DNA from: an uncultured Prevotella sp.
GTDB lineage: Bacteria > Bacteroidota > Bacteroidia > Bacteroidales > Bacteroidaceae
DNA: 8,446 bases
Assembly (NCBI GenBank): GCA_905373605.1
Contig: CAJPTO010000134.1
Coordinates: 1-8,446 of the forward strand
Reading direction: 5' to 3'
Below the pieces are notes generated by a model that did not search any database, was not told the origin of the DNA, and saw only the letters and a program-made list of their open reading frames with translations. Both the position numbers and the translations under genes were made by a program. Below are positions 1 to 6,613 of the stretch, one piece after another (position 1 is the first letter of the stretch; each line of letters starts with the position of its first letter).

Positions 1-325
1 AATGTTTGTTTGCTTGTGATGCACCCACGACTTTCCAAATCCAATTCCTTTTGACAAAACAAGACCATTCCTCTAAATATAAGCATTTGTTTGCGATGGC
101 TCGAGGCTGTTGGGTCTATGAATTGATTTTAATAAGCGCAATTTAAGATAATTTCTTGAAAACCCCATGCGGCATATCCCTTTTGTAACAGCCATTGTTC
201 TCTATTTGAAATTTAGCAAAAATGTTTTGATATTGTTGTGAAAAAGTCACGATAATGTTTCGTTATATTTTACTAAATTACTAACTTTGTAAGCGATAAG
301 CAATCGATGATAGTTAGAGAGGTTA
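1..325. other. Gene-free left edge
   Basis: I see no coding region here. It is AT-rich with stops in all frames apart from short chance frames. The only interpretable element is the plus-strand promoter at 258-289, with a weak ribosome-binding site (AGAGAGG, 316-322) just before the 58-codon frame at 326. No tRNA-like, insertion-sequence-like or inverted-repeat boundary was recognised. Confidence 0.5.
258..289 (+). promoter_or_regulatory. Bacteroidota-type promoter P1
   Basis: TAACTTTG at 282-289 is an exact match to the Bacteroidota -7 element TAnnTTTG. TTTC at 258-261 lies 20 nt upstream, which is the usual spacing, and is a one-base variant of the -33 TTTG. The predicted transcription start is near 295-297, about 30 nt before the ATG at 326. 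Only two exact TAnnTTTG matches were found on the plus strand of the gene-poor region, and none on its minus strand. The -7 element is seen directly; activity is inferred. Confidence 0.5.
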
Positions 326-502
326 ATGGATGTGGCTCGTAAACGAATGAATGTTTTTTCTTGTGAGGTGATAAATAAATTTTACATCGAGCATTTGAAA
401 TATGGTAGCGAATGGGTATCAGGGGTAGGACAAGGCATAGAACGCTTCGAACTGAAGGCCAGACGACAAATAGAGCCACGGAAAACAAAAGAAACCTTGT
501 GA
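326..502 (+). CDS. Putative 58-aa small protein, function unknown
   Basis: This open frame has an ATG at 326-328 and a TGA at 500-502. I do not recognise the product. It is a small, soluble-looking, basic protein (12 Lys/Arg against 8 Asp/Glu) with one Cys (residue 13), one Trp (30), no signal peptide and no membrane segment. It begins MDVARKRMNVF and ends in a charged tail rich in Arg, Lys and Glu. Support comes from context: consensus promoter P1 lies about 40 nt upstream, AGAGAGG (316-322) sits 3 nt before the ATG, which is closer than ideal, and terminator-like hairpins with a T6 tract follow 31-87 nt after the stop. Against it, frames of this length arise by chance in DNA of this composition, and the opposite strand is also open here. 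The RNA itself could be the product. Confidence 0.35.
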   Translation: MDVARKRMNVFSCEVINKFYIEHLKYGSEWVSGVGQGIERFELKARRQIEPRKTKETL

Positions 503-532
503 TGCATTATGTGTGTAGATGTTGTCGGGAAA

Positions 533-590
533 GGCGGTAGGAGCTTTGCTAACCGCTTTTCGCCAAGAGAGGGGGCGGTGTGCTTTTTTG
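533..590 (+). terminator. Terminator-like region with two alternative hairpins
   Basis: ACCGC at 552-556 can pair upstream with GCGGT at 534-538 (inner helix AGC 542-544 with GCT 548-550, then TTTT). It can instead pair downstream with GCGGT at 575-579, with GC 548-549 pairing GC 582-583; that helix abuts TTTTTT at 584-589. The second fold is the better intrinsic terminator for the unit starting at P1. The folds exclude each other, as in an attenuator. The pairings are read from the sequence; termination and switching are inferred. Confidence 0.4.
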
Positions 591-950
591 TGAGCGATTG
601 GCATTGGCTCATGGGGTTAGATAAGAGCATTTACATACTATAATATAATGACAGCGTTTGCAATGACGATAAATAGCTGCTTTTTTATAGGCAAAACGAT
701 TGGATAGGGAAAATAGGGAGAATAAAGGTGTGGTATGCAACAACAAAAGGTAAGTTGAACGGTGGTGACAAGAGGCATTTACTACCATCACTGCCATCTG
801 TTGAGAGGAGTGCAACCAACCTTTAGGCATGGACGGCCAAGTGATTGATTGTCCATGCTTCTTCCCTTTAAGAATAATAGTGTTTTTAATGAGAACTTGA
901 TGTGTGGCGTTTTATGTTGTTTGGCATGTTTGTGAATTTTATTTACAAAA
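591..950. other. Intergenic stretch without a supported gene
   Basis: Nothing convincing is encoded here. A 73-codon minus-strand frame (609-830) exists, but its start codon lies inside the hairpin at 825-860, it lacks a ribosome-binding site and its protein resembles nothing I know. A T6 run at 681-686 follows only a 4-bp potential stem (CAGC/GCTG), so it is not called as a terminator. Confidence 0.4.
825..860. other. 10-bp inverted repeat (hairpin)
   Basis: The left arm 825-834 (AGGCATGGAC) pairs with 851-860 (GTCCATGCTT) over ten positions with one G.T wobble, enclosing a 16-nt loop. There is no clear T-tract on either side, so it is not a standard intrinsic terminator. It could be a transcript hairpin or a protein-binding inverted repeat. 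Confidence 0.45.
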
Positions 951-985
951 TTGCTTGCAACTTCAATTATTAATTTCTAACTTTG
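951..985 (+). promoter_or_regulatory. Bacteroidota-type promoter P2
   Basis: TAACTTTG at 978-985 matches TAnnTTTG exactly, and TTG at 955-957 lies exactly 20 nt upstream (another TTG is at 951-953). This is the best promoter match in the window. Transcription would start near 991-993. No conventional gene follows; the first downstream elements are small hairpins at 1017-1036 and 1054-1069 and a 29-codon frame at 1092. Confidence 0.55.
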
Positions 986-1016
986 CCATGCGTTAGTTTA
1001 GTAATGAGAACATCTA

Positions 1017-1069
1017 AATGCTTAAATAAAAGCATTGTTTTACTATTCGGAATGCTCTAACTCCAGAGC
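1017..1069 (+). other. Two small leader hairpins after P2
   Basis: AATGCTT (1017-1023) pairs with AAGCATT (1030-1036) around a 6-nt loop and is followed by GTTTTA. GCTCT (1054-1058) pairs with AGAGC (1065-1069), also with a 6-nt loop. Both would lie in the first 80 nt of an RNA started at P2. The stems are short; chance is possible. Confidence 0.3.
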
Positions 1070-1091
1070 GATGGAGGATGAACAAGAAAAC

Positions 1092-1181
1092 ATGAAGAGC
1101 AAGAATTTTCTATACATGAAAACAGCAAAATGTATAAATTGTTCAGTTGCAAATGGGTTCCTGGACAACAAAAAGACGTGA
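1092..1181 (+). CDS. Possible 29-aa peptide downstream of P2
   Basis: An ATG-started frame of 29 codons ends in TGA at 1179-1181. The peptide begins MKSKNFLYMK, has five further lysines, and carries a CxxC pair (Cys14 and Cys17, CINC). GGAGG at 1073-1077 is a strong ribosome-binding sequence, but it lies 14 nt before this ATG; it is also too close to an ATG at 1078 that opens only a 5-codon frame. About 100 nt of leader would separate P2 from the frame. I do not recognise the peptide. The length is well within chance, so the case rests on promoter plus GGAGG. It could be a leader peptide, a small regulatory peptide or noise. Confidence 0.2.
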   Translation: MKSKNFLYMKTAKCINCSVANGFLDNKKT

Positions 1182-1986
1182 AAACATAACATTTTGTGAT
1201 CATGAAAACATAAAGCTCTTAAGAAAAGATGGAAATGCTATTGGTTGTATGCAACATCTGATGTGCCTGCAGATTGGAATGTGGGCATAACGTACAAGAC
1301 CTCTTGGGAAAGATTTGCGAGGTGAAAGGGAAGAGAAGTGATAGATAAGGTGATGCTGAACTTTTAGTGATTTAAGGAGTACAATGCCCGCTCTCTTTTA
1401 GTCAATGTATGACGAAATGTAGTGCTGGATGTCACTTTCTGTGGCCCGATGTGATGTTGGAATGTGCTTGCTGTGGCGTAAGCTGTGGATGTGGCTTATG
1501 TGTAGGATGTCGCAAGTGGCTAGTGCCGTTGCGATGTGTGCATGCCGCTTATCAAATTGGCACAAGGATAAGAACAACATGACGGGCAGTGGAAGACGTA
1601 AAGGCGTTGGGAAAGGGTTTGAAGAGGCCCAAGACTGCTGCCGATGTGGCTTAGAAGGGCTTGTGCATGTTCTTCCAAACTGCAATAAGAGGCTTATTGA
1701 TGAGCCGTGCTGCTAAGGAAGAGAAGTGACGTTGTGAGTATGGAGATGAAATAATTTCAAGGTTTGCTAATTGCTTTTCATCCTTGTTATGTGTCATCAT
1801 CCTTGCACAGGCGATGCGGAGTGTTGTGAAGAATGCTCTTTACGTAGGGCGTTTGAAGAGAATGATGTAAGTAAAGAGGGCACCAGTCCTTGAAACTCAA
1901 CGATAAACCATTTGTGTTAAATGGGATTTGGGCTTGTGAAAGTCTGTGATGGTAACAAAGAATGATTTAAAAAACTGATTTTTTTA
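1182..1986. other. Gene-poor stretch, locally very G-rich on the plus strand
   Basis: No supported gene. Two overlapping opposite-strand 95-codon frames near 1398-1716 have odd composition (Cys/Met/Trp-rich on plus, His-rich on minus) and no ribosome-binding site. Strand asymmetry is marked in places: by hand count, 1321-1380 has 21 G and 2 C. Potential hairpins occur at 1836-1843/1871-1878 (8 bp, CTCTTTAC/GTAAAGAG, 27-nt loop) and 1908-1913/1919-1924 (6 bp, 5-nt loop), leading into the structured region at 1987. An 11-bp direct repeat (TGAAAACATAA) lies at 1179-1189 and 1203-1213. Confidence 0.4.
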
Positions 1987-2190
1987 GAAGACCGATCTTT
2001 TATGGAATGCGAATTAGGATCGTTGTCTTTCAAGAGCTGTTCGCATCTTCAACATCCCAGCGGGGTTTGTTTGATAATGCTGTACCTACATTTAAACTCT
2101 CTAAGGTGCGAGCAGTGAACACATACATAATCCAAATAACCACGAGAACACAGAAGGCCGCTGCGACGAGATGTCTCAGCGGTCTTTTTA
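1987..2190 (+). ncRNA. Putative structured non-coding RNA with its own terminator
   Basis: Three hairpins follow one another. First, 1988-1997 pairs with 2018-2029 (10 bp with a 2-nt bulge at 2023-2024). Second, 2036-2049 pairs with 2103-2116 (14 continuous pairs including G.T wobbles), closing a 53-nt apical region that may contain a CCC/GGG mini-hairpin at 2056-2065. Third is the terminator at 2154-2184 followed by T5. A 14-pair helix next to an intrinsic terminator in DNA with no credible gene suggests a free-standing RNA of about 200 nt, or a leader whose gene was lost. It shows none of the conserved cores I looked for from RNase P RNA, tmRNA, SRP RNA or common riboswitches. 6S RNA is similar in length, but I could not match its fold. 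No consensus -7 element was found just upstream, so the 5' end is uncertain. Confidence 0.4.
2154..2190 (+). terminator. Rho-independent terminator
   Basis: AAGGCCGCTG (2154-2163 region) pairs with CAGCGGTCTT over ten positions with one G.T, a 13-nt loop between, and a run of T immediately after (CTTTTTAATT). This GC-rich stem plus U-tract is the best terminator in the window and reads on the plus strand only; the minus-strand side lacks a U-tract. Confidence 0.65.
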
Positions 2191-2570
2191 ATTGTTCTTT
2201 CCGTGTCCGAATAGTGAGCTTATCTGTCCTAGGAAATGCTCAAACATGTTTCACATTGCGCATGTACACTAGTTAGGGGATAAATAAATTCGTTGCGCAA
2301 AACGACGGCGATGGGCAGGTTGTCGAAATCTCTACCCTTTAGCTTGCCACATTATTTAGAAGCACATCGCATGTAATATGAACAGGGCTACATATATAAT
2401 GCATAGGAAACAATATATTGTGTGGTCACCCAAACGCGTATTGTGGCTCCGCACCGGCCGCTGGTGACGTTATTGATTGTTGGTGAAGTGCAAAGAGGTT
2501 ATTATCCTAGGCATGCAGCGAGAGGGAGCATGTGTTGTCTTGTTAACCTATTGATAACGATGCTTAACCT
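2191..2570. other. Convergent intergenic stretch
   Basis: This lies between the plus-strand terminator ending near 2190 and the likely minus-strand relA terminator at 2571-2606. A 64-codon GTG-started plus frame (2422-2616) runs through the relA terminator hairpin and has no ribosome-binding site, so it is not annotated. No repeat or RNA motif was recognised. Confidence 0.4.
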
Positions 2571-2606
2571 TAAAAATATGGCACAATTGACCAACCTTCT
2601 TTGTGC
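2571..2606 (-). terminator. Weak intrinsic terminator of the relA operon
   Basis: On the minus strand, GCACAA (2606-2601) pairs with TTGTGC (2586-2581) around a 14-nt loop, and a T5 run (2576-2572) follows after a 4-nt gap. It lies about 37 nt past the relA stop. A competing small stem, CTTCTT/AAGAAG, overlaps it. Orientation and position suit the end of the minus-strand operon, but the stem is short and the U-tract is offset. Confidence 0.35.
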
Positions 2607-2642
2607 AAGAAGATGAATGCTCATCACCAATGTGCATAAGTA

Positions 2643-4916
2643 TTACAAAATGCGCTGCACTTCGTGAATGCCTTCGATGTCTTTGAGCTTATCCATAATG
2701 CCTTGTGTCTCGTTCCTGTCGTGAACACGCAGTTCAATTGTCCCATCGAATACCCCTTCTTCGCCTGCGATGATGAGCTTGCGCATGTCGATATTCAGCT
2801 GGCTAGAAATCACTTCTGCCACATCACGCAGCAAGCCATGCCGGTCTATGCCGCGAAGTTCAATGGTGGCATCGAAGAACATCTTGCCGTGCATGTCCCA
2901 CTTGGCATCTAGGATGCGGTTTCCGTAGCTCGATTTCAGTCGGTTGGCCACAGGACAAGCACGTTTGTGTATTTCCACCCGCCCTTTGTTGTCGATGTAA
3001 CCCAAGATGTCGTCTCCGGGAATGGGGTGGCAGCACGAAGGGAAGATATAGCGTTCCACCGATGTTTCAGTGATGATGCATGGCAGTTTTTTGTTGAAGT
3101 CTTTGCCAACGACAAGCAGTTCCTGATCGTCTTTCTCAAGCTTATTGCGCCTTTTTTCTCGCCCCATGAATGGCATGTGCTTAAGCCAGCTGAAACTGCC
3201 ATTGTTTTTCTTCTTCCCTAAAATCTCGTCAAGGTCTTTCTCGCCTAGAATAACGGTTCTGTCGCCAAGGTGTTGCAACAACTCTTCGTGCTTTTGCAGC
3301 TCGTGCAGTTCGCAAAGCTTGTCCAAGGTCGACGTAGTAGGCTCCAAGTTGTTTTTGGCGAGCCATTCGTTAAGTATTATTTCGCCTTGTTTCTGTCTTT
3401 CGCGGTTGGCTCGCCTAAGAATAGCTTGTATTTTCCCACGTGCTTTCGCAGTAGACACGAAGTTAATCCACGAAGGGTCGACATGTTGCGACTTGGATGT
3501 AAGGATTTCCACCTGGTCGCCGCTTTGTAGTCGGTGACTAAGGGGCACAAGCCTGTGGTTAACCTTTGCACCGATGCAATGGCTGCCAAGGAATGTGTGG
3601 AGTTGAAAGGCGAAGTCGAGCGCAGTGCAGCCTGCCGGGAGCATTTTAATCTCTCCTTTGGGCGTGAAAACAAATATTTCAGATGCGAAGAGGTTTAGTT
3701 TGATGGCATCAAGGAAATCCATTGCATCTGGTTGTGGGTCGTCCAATATCTCTTTGATGGTTCGTAACCAGTCGTTCAGTTCGCCATCGTCCTCGGTAAC
3801 TTCTTCACCTTCCTTGTATTTCCAGTGAGCAGCAAACCCTTGTTCGGCAATCTCGTCCATGCGGTCGCTTCTTATTTGCACCTCAATCCATCGTCCTTGC
3901 TTGCTCATCAGTGTGACATGCAGGGCTTGATAGCCATTGGCCTTGGGATGGTTGATCCAATCGCGCAGCCTATCGGGGTGAGATTTGTAGAGTTGACTTA
4001 TCTTTACGTAGATGTTGAAGCTTTCGTTTATTTCCTCTTCGCGGTTTTTAGGCGTGAATATGATGCGCACTGCCAGGATGTCGTATATCTCTTCGAAGGC
4101 CACGCGCTTGGTTTGCATCTTGTTCCAGATGGAGTATGGGCTTTTGATGCGGGCCTTAACCTCGTATTGGATACCCATTTGGTCGAGTGCTTGCCTAATC
4201 GGGTCGGTGAATTGTTGGAAAAGGATGTCGCGTTGTTCTTGTGTGGATGCCAGTTTTGCTTCTATGGATGCGTATTCTTCCGGGTGTTCGAACTTGAAAC
4301 TGAGGTTTTCCAGCTCGGTTTTAATCTTGTTGAGCCCCAGTCTATTGGCCAATGGTGCGTAGATGTACAGCGTTTCTCCTGCAATTTTGTATTGCTTGTT
4401 GGGTGCCTGGCTTTCGAGAGTGCGCATGTTGTGCAGGCGGTCGCAAATCTTGATGAGGATGACGCGGATGTCGTCGCTCATTGTAAGCAGCAACTTTTTG
4501 AAGTTTTCGGCCTGCGCCGAGGCCCTGTCACCGAAGATGCCCCCAGAGATTTTTGTTAACCCGTCAACGATTTGTGCAATTTTATCGCCGAAAATGTTCT
4601 CTATGTCTTCGACGGTGAAGTCGGTGTCTTCCACCACATCGTGCAGCAAAGCAGCACAAATACTGGTAGATCCTAGCCCCATTTCCTCGCAAGCAATTTG
4701 TGCAACGGCGATGGGGTGCATGATGTAGGGCTCTCCCGAAAGCCTTCTAACCCCCTTGTGTGCTTCACGGGCGAAGTTGAAAGCTTTCGTGATGATTTCC
4801 TCTTTTTTGCGATGGGGTGAGTTCATGTAGGTTTCGAGCAGATGTTTGAATGCGCTGTTCACCATCTGTTCTTCGTTTCTTTCTCGTTCCTTGTCTTTAA
4901 TAATGTCTTCGGTCAT
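2643..4916 (-). CDS. relA: Bifunctional (p)ppGpp synthetase/hydrolase, RelA/SpoT family
   Basis: Makes and degrades the cytoplasmic alarmone (p)ppGpp in the stringent response. The 757-aa length fits long RSH enzymes. The N-terminal HD hydrolase (about 45-200) looks intact: RRLSGEPY, His67, LLHDVVEDTD (His92, Asp93, Glu96, Asp97) and CDRLHN (158-163). The synthetase (about 240-370) also looks intact: Arg256/Lys258 in ARIKSPYSIWNKM, Asp279, Tyr329 in NGYQALH and Glu345 in WIEVQIR. RLRD at 316-319 sits where bifunctional Rel enzymes have RxKD and synthetase-only RelA has ExDD, supporting bifunctionality. TGS follows (about 412-473), then a Cys-rich zinc-finger-like segment (Cys628, Cys629, Cys654) and a C-terminal ACT domain (about 680-757). 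The start is the first ATG; Met18 is an alternative, and neither has a Shine-Dalgarno. It lies 305 nt after mltD on the same strand, so it may have its own promoter, though no consensus was found. Confidence 0.96.
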   Translation of the reverse strand: MTEDIIKDKERERNEEQMVNSAFKHLLETYMNSPHRKKEEIITKAFNFAREAHKGVRRLSGEPYIMHPIAVAQIACEEMGLGSTSICAALLHDVVEDTDFTVEDIENIFGDKIAQIVDGLTKISGGIFGDRASAQAENFKKLLLTMSDDIRVILIKICDRLHNMRTLESQAPNKQYKIAGETLYIYAPLANRLGLNKIKTELENLSFKFEHPEEYASIEAKLASTQEQRDILFQQFTDPIRQALDQMGIQYEVKARIKSPYSIWNKMQTKRVAFEEIYDILAVRIIFTPKNREEEINESFNIYVKISQLYKSHPDRLRDWINHPKANGYQALHVTLMSKQGRWIEVQIRSDRMDEIAEQGFAAHWKYKEGEEVTEDDGELNDWLRTIKEILDDPQPDAMDFLDAIKLNLFASEIFVFTPKGEIKMLPAGCTALDFAFQLHTFLGSHCIGAKVNHRLVPLSHRLQSGDQVEILTSKSQHVDPSWINFVSTAKARGKIQAILRRANRERQKQGEIILNEWLAKNNLEPTTSTLDKLCELHELQKHEELLQHLGDRTVILGEKDLDEILGKKKNNGSFSWLKHMPFMGREKRRNKLEKDDQELLVVGKDFNKKLPCIITETSVERYIFPSCCHPIPGDDILGYIDNKGRVEIHKRACPVANRLKSSYGNRILDAKWDMHGKMFFDATIELRGIDRHGLLRDVAEVISSQLNIDMRKLIIAGEEGVFDGTIELRVHDRNETQGIMDKLKDIEGIHEVQRIL

Positions 4917-5221
4917 GTTGCTGCAAGTTATGAAAGTGAGCCTTGTCTTTTGTAGCTTTGTTTGGAAATCAGGCAGATGAACAGGTTGTAGGTGCTTAGG
5001 CCGTGTCTTGTTCTCCTTTTTGCCTTATTATCCCGAATTCCCTTGTTGTGTGGTTTAAGGTGAAACCTTAATGTTGCATTGCGCCTTTCGGCGATTAAAT
5101 CGTGAAAAGGAGTTCAGCCAGACTTTTTTTAGGCCAAGCCATTCGTGTAGCGTAGGCAGTAAATCTGTCAGAACCCCTTTTCTCCTTTATGTTTGGCGTG
5201 TCAAGCAGTGTTGATGAGCCA
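4917..5221 (-). other. mltD-relA intergenic spacer with two hairpins
   Basis: This 305-nt spacer has no supported gene. Two hairpins lie close together: TTAAGGT (5055-5061) with ACCTTAA (5065-5071), a 3-nt loop; and CGCC (5082-5085) with GGCG (5090-5093), which on the minus strand has a GAAA tetraloop. Neither is followed by a U-tract on the minus strand. They would sit in the transcript about 140-180 nt before relA, so they may be RNA-processing or regulatory elements. An ATG-started 15-codon minus-strand frame (MAWPKK...) occurs near 5102-5149, without a ribosome-binding site. Confidence 0.4.
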
Positions 5222-6583
5222 TTACTTAATTTTCAGTTTCTTTCCAGCGCGTATGCTCGAGCCACTGATTTTGTTCAGTTTCTTAAGTTTCTTCACAGTG
5301 GTGTGGTTGCGAGCAGCTATTTCCGACAGCGTATCTCCGTCTTTGATGGTGATGCTCATTCCTCCACCGCTGTTTCTTTCGCGACGTTCACGTTTTTCGC
5401 GCTTACGTCTTTCTCGTTTCGACTCGTGTTTTCTGCTACTGCTTCTGCTGCTTCTCGAAGAAGAGTATGAAGCGGGTGCTTCAGCCACTTCCACTTCGCG
5501 GCGTTTGGCAATCAAGTCGTCGCTGTTGTAAGCGAATATTTCCTCTTGTTTGTCTATGAATTGGTTCACCATGCTGGCCGGCAAGCGCAGTGTGGCCGGT
5601 GCAGATGCTCCGCAAACGATGTCTTTGCGGTATTGTGGGTTGAGCGTTTTCAATTCAGCCACGTCAATTCCCAACACGCCCGACAGCTGATTGAAGTGAA
5701 TGTCGCGATGAACCACCACCGTGTCTGTCTTAACCGGCAGAGTAGCCGTCATGGGGCAGATGTTATGTTCGCAGTAGTAGTTCATGATGTAGTTGGCAGC
5801 GATGAAAGCAGGCACATATCCCCTTGTTTCTTGTGGCAGGAAGGGGTATATTTTCCAATAGTCTTTTTCTCCTTTGGCACGGTGGATGGCCTTGTTGATG
5901 TTTTCAGGACCGCAGTTGTATGCGGCGATAACCAGGTTCCAGTCGCCAAAAATGCGGTAGAGGTCGCTTAAGTAGTGTGCGGCGGCATAGGATGATTTGG
6001 AGATGTCGCTGCGTTCATCGATGAGCGAGTTGACGTTTAGCCCATATTGCTTGCCTGTTCCCAGCATGAACTGCCACAACCCTGTTGCGCCTGCGCGTGA
6101 AACGGCCTTGGGATTGAGTGCCGACTCGATAACGGGCAGGTATTTCAGTTCGAGTGGCAGGCCGTAAGCCTCGAGTGCCTCTTCGAAGATGGGCATGTAA
6201 AAGTTGCTTGCGCCGATGACATAGCTCACCGATCGGCGAAGTCTTCCGCTATAGCGGTCGATGAACTTCTGCACCACATCGTTGTAGGGCATCTCGATAA
6301 CCGCTGGTATTCTGCTAAGCCTTTCGATGAACACTTCTTTCGGGAAGCTGGGGTTCACGTTAGGCATGTTGCAATCAGTGGCAGGCTTAAGGTATTTCTC
6401 CGCATTGTATTGTTTGAGCAGACTGTCTAGTTCGTAGGTCATGCCCTCTGGCAAGTCAATTACTTCGTTTTTGCCATTTGCTGTAGTCACTGTGATTTCC
6501 TTATCGTCTTTGTTGTTCTGCGCAAATGCGGTGGTTGCGCAGCCCAACATCACGGCGGCTAACAGTAAATCAAGTTTTTTCAT
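5222..6583 (-). CDS. mltD: MltD-type membrane/periplasmic lytic transglycosylase with LysM domain
   Basis: Cleaves the glycan strands of peptidoglycan, forming 1,6-anhydro-muropeptides, in the periplasm. The 453-aa protein starts with a signal peptide (MKKLDLLLAAVMLGCATTAFA, cleavage likely after Ala21). An LGC at 13-15 weakly resembles a lipobox, so a lipoprotein is possible but less likely. The SLT/GH23 domain spans about 125-265, with the catalytic Glu153 in VIESALNPKA, then GATGLWQFM (165-173) and AAYNCGPENI (220-229), all typical family motifs. A degenerate LysM-like segment follows at about 284-336. A Ser/Arg- then Lys/Arg/Glu-rich linker (372-404) leads to a clear C-terminal LysM (about 410-452, DGDTLSEIAARN). 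It lies 65 nt after the DUF5683 gene on the same strand, consistent with one operon. No Shine-Dalgarno is visible at its ATG. Confidence 0.93.
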   Translation of the reverse strand: MKKLDLLLAAVMLGCATTAFAQNNKDDKEITVTTANGKNEVIDLPEGMTYELDSLLKQYNAEKYLKPATDCNMPNVNPSFPKEVFIERLSRIPAVIEMPYNDVVQKFIDRYSGRLRRSVSYVIGASNFYMPIFEEALEAYGLPLELKYLPVIESALNPKAVSRAGATGLWQFMLGTGKQYGLNVNSLIDERSDISKSSYAAAHYLSDLYRIFGDWNLVIAAYNCGPENINKAIHRAKGEKDYWKIYPFLPQETRGYVPAFIAANYIMNYYCEHNICPMTATLPVKTDTVVVHRDIHFNQLSGVLGIDVAELKTLNPQYRKDIVCGASAPATLRLPASMVNQFIDKQEEIFAYNSDDLIAKRREVEVAEAPASYSSSRSSRSSSRKHESKRERRKREKRERRERNSGGGMSITIKDGDTLSEIAARNHTTVKKLKKLNKISGSSIRAGKKLKIK

Positions 6584-6613
6584 TCTGTAAGTCTTTGTTC
6601 TTATTGTTCAATT

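Noticed and set aside
609..830. 73-codon minus-strand frame
   Set aside because: No ribosome-binding site or consensus promoter; start codon lies within an inverted repeat; unfamiliar low-complexity product.
1478..1490. DnaA-box-like TGTGGATG
   Set aside because: A single imperfect match with no cluster and no AT-rich unwinding region; no evidence of an origin.
1398..1716. Overlapping 95-codon frames on both strands
   Set aside because: Odd composition (Cys/Met/Trp-rich on plus, His-rich on minus), no ribosome-binding site, no promoter nearby and no recognisable family; both cannot be supported.
2247..2262. Half-site resembling parS (TGTTTCAC)
   Set aside because: Only about 11 of 16 positions match the canonical palindrome TGTTTCACGTGAAACA; the second half is lost, so it is not a credible ParB site.
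2007..2276. 89-codon plus-strand frame
   Set aside because: It runs straight through the strong intrinsic terminator at 2154-2190 and the long hairpins of the putative RNA; no ribosome-binding site.
370..2290. 12-bp direct repeat GATAAATAAATT at 370-381 and 2279-2290
   Set aside because: Low-complexity AT sequence, no associated inverted repeats or mobile-element genes; likely chance rather than insertion-site duplication.
2422..2616. 64-codon GTG-started plus frame
   Set aside because: No ribosome-binding site or promoter, unfamiliar product, and overlap with the likely relA terminator.
3825..4559. 244-codon plus-strand open frame
   Set aside because: It is antisense to the well-supported relA coding region, with no promoter or ribosome-binding site and no recognisable domain.
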